Source of the DNA: Pigoraptor vietnamica
Taxonomy: Eukaryota; Opisthokonta; Filasterea
Length of the DNA stretch: 58,115 nucleotides
NCBI GenBank assembly: GCA_943704525.1
Contig: CALSCQ010001053.1
Coordinates: forward strand, 1 to 58,115
Direction: 5' to 3'
Part shown: positions 40,716-51,707 of the stretch, in pieces
Numbering within the stretch: position 1 is the first letter of the stretch
How the letters are laid out: every line of letters starts with the position of its first letter
Program-made: the position numbers and the translations under genes
The notes under the pieces: generated by a model
Told to the model about the DNA's origin: nothing
Databases searched by the model: none
What the model saw: only the letters and a program-made list of their open reading frames with translations

Positions 40716-42910
40716 TCACGACAGCTGCGGCGGCGGACCCACGACCGACACGCGCGCGCGTTCCTTGACAAACTCGGAGAACTCCTTCGAGAGCCCCTCC
40801 TCCTCGCTGTCCCCAAAGTCGATCAGGTCGTCGTCCGAGTCCTCGGGCTCGTCCCCCAGCCGCATCGACTGCCGCCGCCCGTCCGCCGCGGGGTCCGTCT
40901 TGAGCACGACGGGTATCTCAATCATCTCGGGCGCGTGACCCGAAGTGGAGGAGGCGGGGGCGTTCGCGAGGAGCGCCGCAGCCGCAGCCGCCGCCGCCTC
41001 GGTGCGGGACGACGACGACGACGCGGCTTTGGGGGGTGCGCCCGACAACACAAAGGGGACGGAAGCGTTGATGTTGCCGCCAAGCCGCTTGCACTTGATG
41101 GCCACGGCGTACGACACGGCGAGGCCAATCGCGTGGTCCTTCGCAGTGTGCGTCTTGCGCGTCGACGCCGCCAACCGAAGGTCTTCGCCGCGAATCCACC
41201 CGTCGACGGCGACGAGGCGAGGGCCGCTGCCGCCGGCCACCGTGGGCAGCTCGATGGGGAGCGAGAGCTTGAGCGTGTGGCTCTTGTTCTTCTCTATCGG
41301 GCAGCCGTCGGACGACTTGACGGTCGCAATTACGCAGTGGGACGTCCAATTCTTGGGCCCGTCGTCGATCTTGAGGTCCACGCCTTGTTCAATCTGCGCG
41401 CGCACCTTGCGGATGTCCCGCCCAAAGTTCGTAATGTCAACGGTCACGTTGATGGTCTCGCCGGGGTAGTACGTGTCCTTATCGAGCCTGGAGGAACAGA
41501 GATTAGGGTGTGAGACACAGCGGATCAGCCGTTGTCACTGCTCAGCTCAAATCATGGACGTGTGTCCATCGACTCCACATGCGGGGACACTCCCATGAGC
41601 AGGAGCGCCCCCATCTAGCAGTACAAACCCCAGGGGGTCCACCACATTGAGAGAGAGACAACGAACCAAACACATGGCAACAGAGAGAAGGGAGAGAGTG
41701 TGAGCGGGCACAGAAGCAAAGTCAGGGACGCACTAATATGCAGCGACACTCACTTGACGTCCACTTTGGAGGGCGCGCCAAGGAGGTTCTTGTTGTTGAC
41801 CTGCGCATTGCGACGAACACACACACACACACACATGAGCACATACGCACGACAGATAAAGACAATATTCAGCGCCCAACAGATCGAATGGCACATTGGG
41901 TGCGATAGCCCAGACTTCAGCCCAGCGGCACAACGGACTTGAATGCCACCCACCGACACGGACGGCTGCACGGGCGTTTCCGGCGGCGGAATGAACGAAA
42001 GCTTCCTGAACACAAAGCGCACCATGCGCTTCTTATTTACCGGCTCCTCCTGTTGATAACAGCGGGTCAACGGAGGGGGAGGGAGGGAATTGAGCCTCGG
42101 CTATTGATGGCACACACACACACGCACACACACAAAACAACCGCCGCGGTCGTCGTATGAAAGGATCAGTATGCTAGTCGGGGATGCCGCGACCGAACAC
42201 CGCGCAGAGACGGCTGCCGGCGCACCTCCTTCTCGGCAAAGTTGACGATGAGTTGGAGCGAGATGCCGCACGCCTTCTCCGGTTTCTTGGGCTTCTCAGT
42301 GCCCACGGCCTGCAGAAACACCGACGACGGCAGCCCCGTGGGCAGGTTCATCGTCACGGGGAATGCGCGAGCGCCCAGCTTCCGCAACATCTTGCGCTGA
42401 AAGTGGGTTGTCTTCTGCGCTCGACAAACACGGCGCGGTCAGTGAGAATGCCAACTGGACCCGCGTGACCAATGTGCAGTGCAGAGTGTGCTGTCATTAC
42501 CTCGGTAGTCTTCTCAAGCGGGTACACTTGCGAGGACTTTGCATAGAGCGTCTTCTCGTAAGGAACGCCCAGCGTGTCCCAGTCGTCGTTGCCGTAGCGC
42601 AGAATGCACGCAATGTGTGCAAACACTGCGCCGTTAAATTTCACCGACTCAGTCACTCGACGCACCCCCCCCAACACGCAATGCAACAACACCCACTCTT
42701 CATGCCGAGCTTCTCAAAGTCCTCCGAGGGGAGGATGACGGCGTCGATGGGGTCGACGTGCGTGCCGTGATCGATAAATTCGCGCTTGCCCATGTAGACT
42801 GTGATGTGGTCATCGTACGAAGTCTTGCGAAACACGCGCTGTCGACTGGGCTGTCGCGACACCCCGGCCTTGCTCGGCTCCGCGGCTGCGGGCGGCGCCG
42901 CGTCCGCCAT
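40716..42910 (-). CDS. Arrestin (beta-arrestin type, with clathrin- and AP2-binding tail motifs)
   Basis: Six exons: 42910-42697, 42625-42501, 42414-42226, 42049-41954, 41800-41754 and 41487-40716, exactly 480 codons plus stop. The N domain follows visual/beta-arrestin order: VFRKTSYDDHITVYMGKREF, LRYGNDDWDTLG, KLGARAFPVTMNLP, KACGISLQLIVNF, RMVRFVFRKLSF. The C domain opens DKDTYYPGETINVTVDITN and includes KDHAIGLAVSYAVAIKC. The tail carries LIDFGD, a clathrin-box-like motif (compare LIELD/LIEFE), then KEFSEFVKERAR, which fits the AP2 beta-adaptin motif FxxFxxxR. Family role: binding phosphorylated GPCRs and linking them to clathrin coats. Ala/Ser-rich inserts make it longer than human beta-arrestins (about 410). 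The core is unmistakable; adaptor binding is inferred from motifs. Confidence 0.95.
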
Positions 42911-43174
42911 GCCTTCTTCACCGTCGCCGACTTACACTGGCAACAACAGGCGACTGACCCCACACCACTGCGCCGTCCACCGTAATGAACTGTGAAGATG
43001 CCGACAAATAACAGCTGCGGTGGCGTTCAACAGAGCAAGGAGGACGTGCACTGACGTTGCGATCGGGACTTTGGCGCGCGTGCTGACGATGTGCGCAGGA
43101 GAGAAACGGTGCGTGCCCTTGTCGTCGGTCGTTGCAGCCATTTTTGGTCGCCCAAACAGACGAAATGGACCGCG

Positions 43175-43186
43175 CCGAGATCTCGG
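43175..43186. promoter_or_regulatory. Palindromic element CCGAGATCTCGG, copy 3
   Basis: Perfect 12-bp palindrome, 265 bp upstream of the arrestin ATG. Confidence 0.6.
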
Positions 43187-43201
43187 AAAAGTTGTATATA
43201 T

Positions 43202-43213
43202 GCGAGATCTCGG
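43202..43213. promoter_or_regulatory. Palindromic element, copy 4 (GCGAGATCTCGG)
   Basis: One mismatch at the outer base. 27 bp start to start from copy 3, with TATATA between the two. Confidence 0.55.
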
Positions 43214-43852
43214 CAATTTATAAGTATGAGGCTGTATGGGGATTTTCACCTAGGGTCATTGATTTGAAGAGGTGAAAAATTTGGCCACTTTTTCAAAAGA
43301 GATAATAAAGAGATAAGGAAGGAGAGACAAAAGAGATAAAAATAATGGAAAATTATGAGCCCGTTTCTATGCAAGTTGTATTCGAACCCACACCCTCCCG
43401 ATGGCAAAGTGAAATTTTGCACAACGCGCTGTCCAGTGCCTGCGGTGGACCCGGACTGTCACGGACTTGTGGTGACCGCCCGGCAATCCCACACCCGCCA
43501 CGTCGCACGCACACCACACCCCTCCGCACTCACACACGTAGCGCACCCACAACCACACACGCGCGCTCATGCACTCCGCCCGCACACGCCGCCGCACGCC
43601 CGCAAGTCCCCGCCGCGTATACGTGGCCTGGTTTGTTGATGTGCCGCTTTGCAGCAATTATTGGCCTTCAGTTCCGGTTGCGGTTTCAGTCCGTGGACGC
43701 GGCGGTTCAGTGCGCATCCATCTGCCGCCTGATGACGAGAGCTGCGCCGTAGCAGACTCACTCCCAAAGGCATCTGGCGGTCAGATCACTTGCGTGTCTA
43801 CGCTTATTCGGCAGATTTTTAGACAACCGCGCCGAACGCGACTATCTTCGAA

Positions 43853-45948
43853 ATGCTTGCTGGGACGCGGGCGGCCGCGCCGCACCTCACTGTGGGCGAG
43901 CGCACAAATGCTCGGCATGCGAGGGCGCACTCTGATGTGGAGTCTGACGAGGACGAGCGGAATGGCGGTAAGCATGGACGCCTCCACTCACACACGGTGT
44001 GCGCGTGCAACAGTTAAGGCGCGTTACTCTGACACAATGGCATCATGCAGACGGACGTCCCGCCAAGCGGGCGCGCAAGGACTTTGCGCCGTCGGCCCCG
44101 CGTGCCGACGGCCACATCTCCCCTCAAGAATGCGCGGATGCCGCCCCTGTGCGCCGCTTACCAGGTGAGTAGAAGCACGAGCGCGTGTTACTATATGCAA
44201 ATGCCGTCTAACTGTCTCGTGGTTTCTCGTCTCCAGATGCCCCTCTGCTCGCGGCCATCGACCGGCAAGATATTCAGTTCCTCCGGGAGCACTTAACAGA
44301 GGAGATGGTGCGTGGTCGCTGTGGTAAGGAGAATGGGATATGGGCAATGGCTGACGCACTTGTCCGCAGGTGAACGCGCCGATTCGCGTGAGCGACCCTC
44401 GCCAGCTGTTGACGCCCCTCCACTGGGCGGCCATTCTGCGGGTGCCCCGCGTCGTGCAATTTCTGCTCGAAGAGAAGCGCGCCGCCATGGACGTCGTGGA
44501 ATCCACAATGGACGACACTGCGCTCCACAGGTGCGGCCGCGCACGCATTTCACCACTGCATGTGGCACACTCAGTGCAATTGCTGGCGTTTTATTCAACT
44601 GTTTCCGTTGCCTCGTTGCACAGAATGGTGAAGGGTGCTGAATTCGAGGACGAAACCGACAAGGCGTCGTGCGCCGCTGTGCTCCGCCTTCTCTGGCCCC
44701 TCGGTCTCCAGCGTAACAGGTAAGCTGGTTGCGCACATGCCTCCAATACGTGTGTCCGCGTCTTACCCTCGAATTTCTCTTCCGAATCTCAGGGCTGGTG
44801 ACACGCCGCTGCTCGTTGCGGCCAAGCGGCTCGCCCACGCCAAGCGCGCGCGGCGAAAGATGATGACGCTGCGCTGGCTTTGCGCCGAGTTTGCGCGCGC
44901 CGCGAGGGAGATGGGGCCCGCGGCCGCCGACGTCCTCAATGCGACCGACTCGAGCCTCTGCACCGCCTTTCATTACGTCATGTCCACGCAGTCGCCGGAC
45001 GTTATTCGCGAGTTCCAGGCGGCAGGAGTCGACGAGTCCGTCCGCAACCGCGACGGCCTGCTCGCACGGGACATGCCCGTGGTATCCGCGGCTGCCACCG
45101 GACCAAAGAAGTGCGCGGACGGCCCCAACGGCGATGTAAGCATTACTTGTGCATGTGCGACTGTCCGGCTGTACCTTTATTCATTGCGATTCTGTTTTGT
45201 CCGCAGTTTGATGGCTTCACGCATTCGCCGCCCTCTGCGCCACATTCGAACGGCAGCCGCGTGTCACCTGGTGCGGCCGCGCGCAACGGCCACCGCCACC
45301 CACTCGAGTCTCCTTCCCACGGAGACGACACGAAGGCGCCCGTTCGTCCCTTTGGTCATCAAGGCGAGCACGGCGGACTCGAGACGTTGACGCTTGCTGC
45401 GACGGCAGCGCAGTCGGTCGAGTGCGCTGACCGTGCCGACAGGGATTATCGACCCGCGCCGTACGGACAAAATGCCTCGTATTATGAGGCCTCCTTCGCA
45501 CGCCCCGGACACGTCGTCATCGACTTCGATACTTGCCTTTCGCACGCGTCGCGATGCTATCGCGAGGTCGTCGGTGTTCTGCACATGCGCGAAGAAGGTG
45601 AGCGGGCAGTGACATGTAAAGTGTGAGCTTGTGAAAGATGCAGTGGGCTTAAACTACTTGCCTCTCCTTCCAATTCTGTGAACGCAGAAATCCGAAGGCT
45701 ACAAGAAGGTTCGTATTGGCTTTGTATTTTTTTGCGTGTGCTTCGTGAGCTGACGGCGTTGTTTGCCTGTCGTCTATGCAGAGATGGCCGTCATCAAGTC
45801 CGAGAACGCGTCGCTGAAAGGTTCGTGGCCGCAGTCGCTTGCACACACACCCCTTAATTAGAGCACCTAGTGAGCATGTATATCGCGCCTCTTCTTACGT
45901 TCATTGTTCGCAGAACGGCTTCAGCGCGGTCTCAAGGCCCCACGATAA
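43853..45948 (+). CDS. Ankyrin-repeat protein with nuclear signal and C-terminal coiled coil
   Basis: Ten exons: 43853-43967, 44051-44164, 44237-44307, 44370-44530, 44624-44719, 44793-45135, 45207-45597, 45688-45708, 45782-45820 and 45914-45948, exactly 461 codons plus stop. An acidic N-terminus is followed by a basic nuclear-signal-like stretch (GRPAKRARKDF). Then come degenerate ankyrin repeats: PLLAAIDRQDIQFLREHL, LTPLHWAAILRVPRVVQFLL, TALHRMV, AGDTPLLVAAKR and TAFHYVMSTQSPDVIREF. The spacing with a long insert recalls the Swi6/Mbp1 ankyrin region, but no KilA-N/APSES DNA-binding domain is visible. A disordered His/Pro/Gly linker leads to a short leucine-rich coiled coil (EIRRLQEEMAVIKSENASLK) split over exons of 21 and 39 nt. 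A nuclear cofactor is inferred; identity unknown. The start may be further upstream. Confidence 0.82.
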
Positions 45949-46273
45949 ACTGCCCTTTGCATGTTACCATGTCCGGATATATCACGTGTTCTATCACGTG
46001 AGAAGGATGTTAGTTTTGAAGAGAGCTGAGATCGAGTCGGCATTTTTTGATCTAATTACGCACAGTTACAAATTAATGTGCCGGGTGATGTGCTGGGAAC
46101 CACCACTTCCGTTGCTAAGGGACCCGTGTGAGTGTGTGTGTGTGTGTCTGTTGGCGCTCTTTCACGTTCAATCGCATGCCTCTAGCACAAAACCAAACAG
46201 CAGCAAAAGTAGCAGAGACAGACGCGCGCGTGTTTGTCGGTGTCGGTTGCAGTGCGCGCGGCGCAGTGCGAAG
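45949..46273. promoter_or_regulatory. CFAP91 upstream region
   Basis: 325 bp. AT-richer at 45950-46090, with a (GT)n patch at 46128-46150. No coding signal. Confidence 0.5.
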
Positions 46274-49164
46274 ATGGCGTCGTCCACGAAGCCCACTGGG
46301 AAGGGCGCGTCGTCGACGGTGCAGGCCGAGCGCACGCACGACTATCTCTATGGTGCGTGCACCGTTAGTGCGCGCGTGGCTGTGTGCGTCTGCGTCTCGT
46401 GTGTGCGTGTGGAGTGTGCGATGCGGTGTGTTTGTGAGTAGCACCTGCCAGTGTAGTTGTTGACTGCCTTGCGTGCGTGCGCAGATCCCAACTACATTGT
46501 ATCGGGTGCGCGCGACCACTACCGCACCATGTACCGCGCCAACACAACAAACGACCGAATGGTACGTGTGCACTCCGTCCTTCACACACGCTCTATGCGT
46601 AGCTGAGCAATGTCTGTTGGACCGAGTGGTACTGTTTTTACGCTATGCGCCGTGCAATGTGTCAAGTTTGGTAGCTCAAGAGCCCAATGCAACGCACAGA
46701 TTACTCTGCCGAACTACAACACGATGTTCAGCGAGCTGCGCCACCACCCGCCCACGGCGGTGCACCTCATCGGGAGCGACCCCGTGCCCTCGTCTGTTCC
46801 TCGCACCTTCCGCGGCCCCGTGGACGGCAGCACGCAGACGGCTCCTTACCGCGCCACTGCAGCGCACGCGACGCCCGGCACCCGCGCGGACGTCGGCGGG
46901 ACCAATCGCTTCATCTATTTCCGCCGTCCGATTGTGCCCTACATGACGGCGCTTCCCCCCGAGGTCTTGCTGCAGGCAACAGAGGCCGTGGACCCTCTTG
47001 CGCCGCCACAGGAGCGCCCGCCGACGCCGCCCACGCGCACGGTCGGCGTCCAGACAATGTACCGCGAGAGCGAGGCGCAGACGGACCCCTACACGCCGCA
47101 GCACACGGTGCGGCCCGGGTCGCAGCCGGAGCTCCTGACGCTGGCGACGCTGTCGTACGGCCGCGGACTTCCCGCCACTCTGGCGGAGGTCGAGATGATC
47201 GAGCGCGCGCGTGCCAAGCGCGCGTGGGAAGCGACGCTGCCGAGCCTGTCGGAGCCCGGCGGCTTTGAGCTGCGCCGCAAGATGATGGAGGAGATGGAGC
47301 TGCTCGAGTGGAAGGAGCGCGAGGCGGAGATCCAGCGCATCCAGGACGCGCGGCTGGAGGTGCTCAAGCAGGTGCTCGCCAAGCGCAACGCCGAGATGGA
47401 CGAGGCTCAGGAGGAGCGCCTCAACACGATGTGGCAGCGGCGCGAACAGGACAACGACCGCCGCAACGAGCGCGTGCGCGCGCACGTCGCGCAGGCCATT
47501 CGCAAGCTCACGCGCGCCCGCATGAACCCCGAGGGCACCGTCGAGCGCCGCGACGTCGTCCGCGAGTACGCCGACCCTGCGTCGGGGATCTACGCGCCGG
47601 TCACCCGCGAGGGCGTGTTCCCCGACCGCACCGGCCACCAGTTTGTCGTGCGCTCGGTGCACCTCGACACGTACGAGGGACTGTGCGCGCTGGAGCGGTC
47701 GCTGCCGTCGAGCGTGTTTGAGCCGGTGATCAAGGTGCCGTACCGCACTCGCAAGCCGCGCGGGCCGGCGGAGCGCCGCGAGGCCCACGTGCAGGAGAAG
47801 CTGCGCGAGATGGAGGAGACGATACGCGAGCGCAAGGCCGAGAAGACGCGCACCCCCAAGCCCCTCAAGTACTGCACGCGCATCGAGAAGCCCCCGCCGC
47901 GGCCACCGACGCCGACGGTGGACTCTACGCCGAAGGCGGACGACGCCGTCGACCGCGCCGTGGTGTTTTTGCAGCAGCTGCTGCGCGGGCGCGCGATGCA
48001 GAACCGGATGTTCGACGGGAAGGAGCGCCGCCTCGAGCTCATTCGCGAACTGCGCTCGACCCACGCGATCGAAGCGGCGTGCGAGCCCGCCGTGGAAGAC
48101 CAGCGCAACTCGACGCTGCGGCGACAGCAGGAGCGCCAGGAGCGGCTGCATGCGGAGGCTGTTGCTCGCAACGCCGTCGAGGCGGCGCAGGGCGCGTCGG
48201 TCGCGGACACGCTGGACTTTCTCAGCAAGGAGCTCGTGCGTCTGCAGGAGGAGCGCCGCATCGCCGCGATGGTGCGCCTCGCCGAGCGCGAGCGGCGCAT
48301 GCGGGAGGCCGAGGAGAGCGGCCGCCGCGCGATGGAAGAGGAGCGGCGGGCGCGCGAGGACGAGGTCTTCCGCGCGATTGTCGGCATTCACCACGAGACG
48401 GTCGAGACGTACCTGGAGGACGTCGTTGGGCGGGCCATCGAGGGGACCGCGGAGCGCCAGGCGCGCGAATTTGTGCGGGAGCGCGCGCGGCAGCTCAACG
48501 AGATTGTCGACGAGATGGAGAGGAGGTGCGCTGTTGCTTGTGTGTGCTGTTGCTGTGTGCGCTGTTACCTGTGTGCGCGTACGCGTGTTTCAAGCGCCCG
48601 TGTCGGAATGTGTTTCTCACGCATGTTTGCGGGTTTTTTTTTGTGCAGGAAAAACTATGCGCCCGAGTCTGTGGTCGCGAATCTCGTCAGCTCGTTCCTG
48701 CTGCCGGAGGTTGAGCGCCAGACGCTCCGCGAGAAGGGTGAGGGTCCCGCTCAGTGCGCGTACGTGCATGAGCCGATGCCGTCTTTCGTCACTATTGAGC
48801 ATGTGTGACAATTTCCACGTGTTTGTTGCTGACACGCCCATTCCGATTGCCAGTGCGCGATGACCAGATGCGCTTCCGCCTCGCCGCCCGCAAGGCCATC
48901 GACGAGAACGCCGGTCCCATTGAGCAGCAGCTCGCAGAGGACCTCAGCGCACCGCAACAGCCGCAGCCGACGGAGGCGTGCCCGGCACCAGAGTCGCTCG
49001 AGTGCAGCAGCCCGCAGCCTGAGGGACAGGCCCAGGGCGCGCCGGCATCGAACGTCCAGTCGAGCGTCACTCGCGCGCGCGCCAACCGCAACAAGTCGCA
49101 CGATTCGGGCACTGGCGGTGGCGGCGGTGGGGGTGGCGGCATTTTGGAAGCCGAAGAGGACTGA
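46274..49164 (+). CDS. CFAP91: Cilia- and flagella-associated protein 91 (MAATS1/FAP91)
   Basis: Five exons: 46274-46352, 46485-46561, 46700-48525, 48649-48737 and 48854-49164, exactly 793 codons plus stop (human 767). The conserved core is unmistakable: FIYFRRPIVPYMT, TVGVQTMYRESEAQTDPYTP, PELLTLATLSYGRGLPATLA, EVEMIERARAKRAWEATLP, followed by long Arg/Glu-rich helices. CFAP91 belongs to the calmodulin- and spoke-associated complex at the base of radial spokes 2/3 in motile axonemes, so this organism should build a motile flagellum. The C-terminal about 60 residues are low-complexity and end in a glycine run followed by ILEAEED. Confidence 0.96.
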
Positions 49165-49444
49165 GGCTGCGCGCGCGCTGTGTGCCGGTGTTGCCGTGTG
49201 GTAAATGCGACACACACACACACAAAAAATGTGTTGCAATGCCTAGACAAATTGCATGAAGAAAGGAGAGGAGGGAAGGTTCGCAGAGCTATTTATAACG
49301 CCAAAACACAGACACGCAAAGACAGCGGCGCTGCGGCGATGCGCACGCATGCGAGCGGCAAAAGGGCGCCTGCGGACGTGCCTCAACCGAACAGAGACAG
49401 TTGCTCAAGTGTTGCACGTCCGACGGCACCACGTGACAGGCGCC
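49165..49444. other. Convergent intergenic region, CFAP91 / RanGAP
   Basis: 280 bp between stops; a short CA tract at 49207-49225. No feature recognised. Confidence 0.5.
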
Positions 49445-51327
49445 TCACATCGAGAGCGCCCCCACGCGCGCATCGAGGTCCCCTGGGGTGTTCGCGGCGG
49501 ACATGGCGTTTTCCTTCGCGCCTGGCGACTGTTTCGGCGCCGGCCGCTTCGCCTCGGTTTCCGACGCATCGGAATCGCTCGAGCTGTCGGAAGATTCAGA
49601 GTCGCTCTCGGAACCCGAGCTGCCACCGCTACTGGACGACTCGCTCTCGCTGCTCTCGTCGCTCTCGTCGCTGTCCTCCTCATTGTCGCTCAGCGAGCCA
49701 AGCGCCTGAGAGGCAGAAGGGCACAGTGTGAAATGGCATGATCGTCTTAATTCATAAGACGGTTTTTCATCAACACTGGTGTGAGGGTAACAAAATGAAG
49801 GAACGACATGACGAGAGAAACACACAGCGCTCAAGACACACAGACACGCACAACAGCCCACACAGAGACGCGCACAACAACAGCGCACAACAACAGCACA
49901 CACGAGACGCGCACCTTCTCGAGGCCGTTGCGCTTGATGGCCTTCATGCCGTCGTCGCGAATCTTGTTTCCGTTGAGTTGCAGCGAGCGAATGTGGAGCT
50001 TCGACTGTAGCGCATCCGCCACAGCCACAATCGCCGCGTCGTTCAGCTCGCCGTACGTGAAATCGACCTCCTGCGGGCACCCAAGCCAAGAGACGTCAGA
50101 GTGACGACCAACACGGTTGCACACAGACCACATCAAGTGCACGAGCCATTAACCGCACACACAAAACCGACACGTTCGACGCTCAACAGCGCCGCACACG
50201 CGGGCAACGCGTCCGCACCTCGAGGGCCGGGTGCGTGCTCGCAATGGCCTTTGCAATCGCGCGCGCACCGGCGGGGCGGATGAGGCAGTCGCCAAAGTTG
50301 ATCTTGCGCAGCTTCTGAAGTGCAGGCAGCGCGACGGCCATTGCCTCGGCGCCCTTGACGGTGAATGTGTTGTCGTTGAGATCAATGACCTCGAGGTCCT
50401 GCATGGCGAGGAGAGGCACGCGTGTCAGCACAAGCCACGCGCAGCACGTGCTCCAGGGAAGACTCGGTTGCGCAGGTGACAACAGCCAACTGAACGCATT
50501 GCACGGCAAACGGAAGGCAAACGGAAGGCCACGCCAGCAGAGAAGACGCACACGGGGGCACACATCAAGGCGCATCGCGACACCGCACCTTGTTCTCCTT
50601 GAACGCCTCCGCAAGCGCCGCAATGCCCGCGTGGTTGATGCCGTTCTGCGGCATCACAATCTCAACAAACGTGCGGATCTTCCCAAACGCCGCCGAGAGC
50701 GCCTTTGCGCCCTCGTTCTCAAGACGGTTACGCCCGGCCACAAACGTCGTCGGCCTGAAATCGCCCGCCGCGTGCGCGTCGGAGAGCGCCTGCGCGAGGA
50801 TCTTCCCGCCCCCAATGCCGAGTCCGTTGTTGTTGAATCGCAGAACTTTGATGGAGCGGTTCGCGCGGATGAGCGGCGCGAGGGCCTCGGCGCCCACGGG
50901 ACCAAACGCGTTGTCGCTCACATTCAGCTCGGTGAGCGTGGGGATGTTCTTGAGGGCGTCCGCAAACGCCGTCTGCGAGTGCGCAGTGGGAAGGCGACGA
51001 CGTCAGAGCCCGCGTGACATTGCGTCGAGATGCCTTATTTTTAGAGTTGACCACACTCACCAGCGCCTCGGGAATCTCCGAGAGAAGGCGGCCCGTGAAA
51101 ATGTCGCTGAGGTCAGCCCGCACAAGTGTCGGGGTGGCGCTGTTTGCGCGCGCGAGGGCGGCCGCGATTTCCTTCGCCGCTCCAATGCCGATAGTGTTTC
51201 CGCTGAGCTTGATGGCCGTGATGCCGGGACAGGCCTCAATCGCCCGCACAACAACCGCCGCATCCGCCTCGCTGTTGAGCTTTAGGCCCTTGCCCTCAAA
51301 GGACAAGAACGTCGCGTCGGTCGCCAT
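49445..51327 (-). CDS. RANGAP1: Ran GTPase-activating protein (RanGAP/Rna1)
   Basis: Five exons: 51327-51061, 50972-50589, 50398-50219, 50070-49915 and 49705-49445, exactly 415 codons plus stop. Leucine-rich repeats of the RanGAP type cover residues 1-330: ITAIKLSGNTIGIGAAKEIA, the diagnostic ADLSDIFTGRLLSEIP, LNVSDNAFGPVGAEAL, LRFNNNGLGIGGGKI and FGDCLIRPAGARAIA. The catalytic arginine is expected in the third repeat and was not placed by eye. An acidic Ser/Asp/Glu tail follows, as in yeast Rna1, then a basic stretch and a short end. There is no SUMO/RanBP2-binding or WPP domain. It stimulates GTP hydrolysis by Ran in the cytoplasm for nucleocytoplasmic transport. Confidence 0.94.
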
Positions 51328-51707
51328 GTCGTCTGTGTCTCCGTCAGCGAATGGTCCACGCACACAGACACGGACACACACACACACACACAAACACGCG
51401 CAAAAGTAAAACACCCCCCCAAGCGAGGGCACCGAATGTCCTTTCAATGCCACGCCACGCACACTCGGACACAGAAAGCGCGGCTGTAAGCAGTTCGCTG
51501 TTGGCGCTTGCGTCGTTGGTGCTATCAGCGACGACCTGCCTCGTGCTTGAAAATTGGCTGGGCGGGAAATGGAAGCTCTCGTGATGACGCACTCACACGT
51601 CATCATGGTGTAACAGTCATTTCTTTTTCTCGTTCAGAGTGTGCTAGCGCTAGCTCTTGTAGCCTTGGCGCTCGTGCGCGCTTTGGCCTCGATTTCGGCC
51701 CGTGAAC
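51328..51707. promoter_or_regulatory. Divergent promoter, RanGAP (-) / F-box-like gene (+)
   Basis: 380 bp with a CA tract at 51365-51395, a C run at 51412-51419 and a GGCGGGAAA word at 51562-51570 that matches the E2F core. No exon supported. Confidence 0.45.

Larger units (their letters stand above)
42911..43852. promoter_or_regulatory. Divergent promoter region, arrestin (-) / ankyrin gene (+)
   Basis: 942 bp without a supported exon. It includes a pair of CCGAGATCTCGG-like palindromes (43175-43186 and 43202-43213) around a TTGTATATATG patch, an AT/GA-rich stretch at 43260-43360 with repeated GAGATAA words, and a CA-rich stretch at 43480-43620. The true first exon of the ankyrin gene could lie here. 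Confidence 0.55.

Noticed and set aside
43365-43410. GTGGGTTCGAATAC (minus strand), another B-box-like word
   Set aside because: No cloverleaf could be folded around it by eye; upstream A-box absent.
45080-45092. GGTATCCGCGG in the ankyrin gene as a U12 donor
   Set aside because: Reading continues in frame to the GTAAGC donor at 45136 and no branch site or acceptor pairs with it.
46676-48394. 572-residue minus-strand frame opposite CFAP91
   Set aside because: Antisense shadow of a strongly biased Arg/Glu-rich exon; the plus strand has clear family matches.
51562-51570. E2F-like GGCGGGAAA in the RanGAP/F-box promoter, and similar words near 3090 and 8100
   Set aside because: Short GC-rich words are expected often in this genome; no spacing or conservation support.
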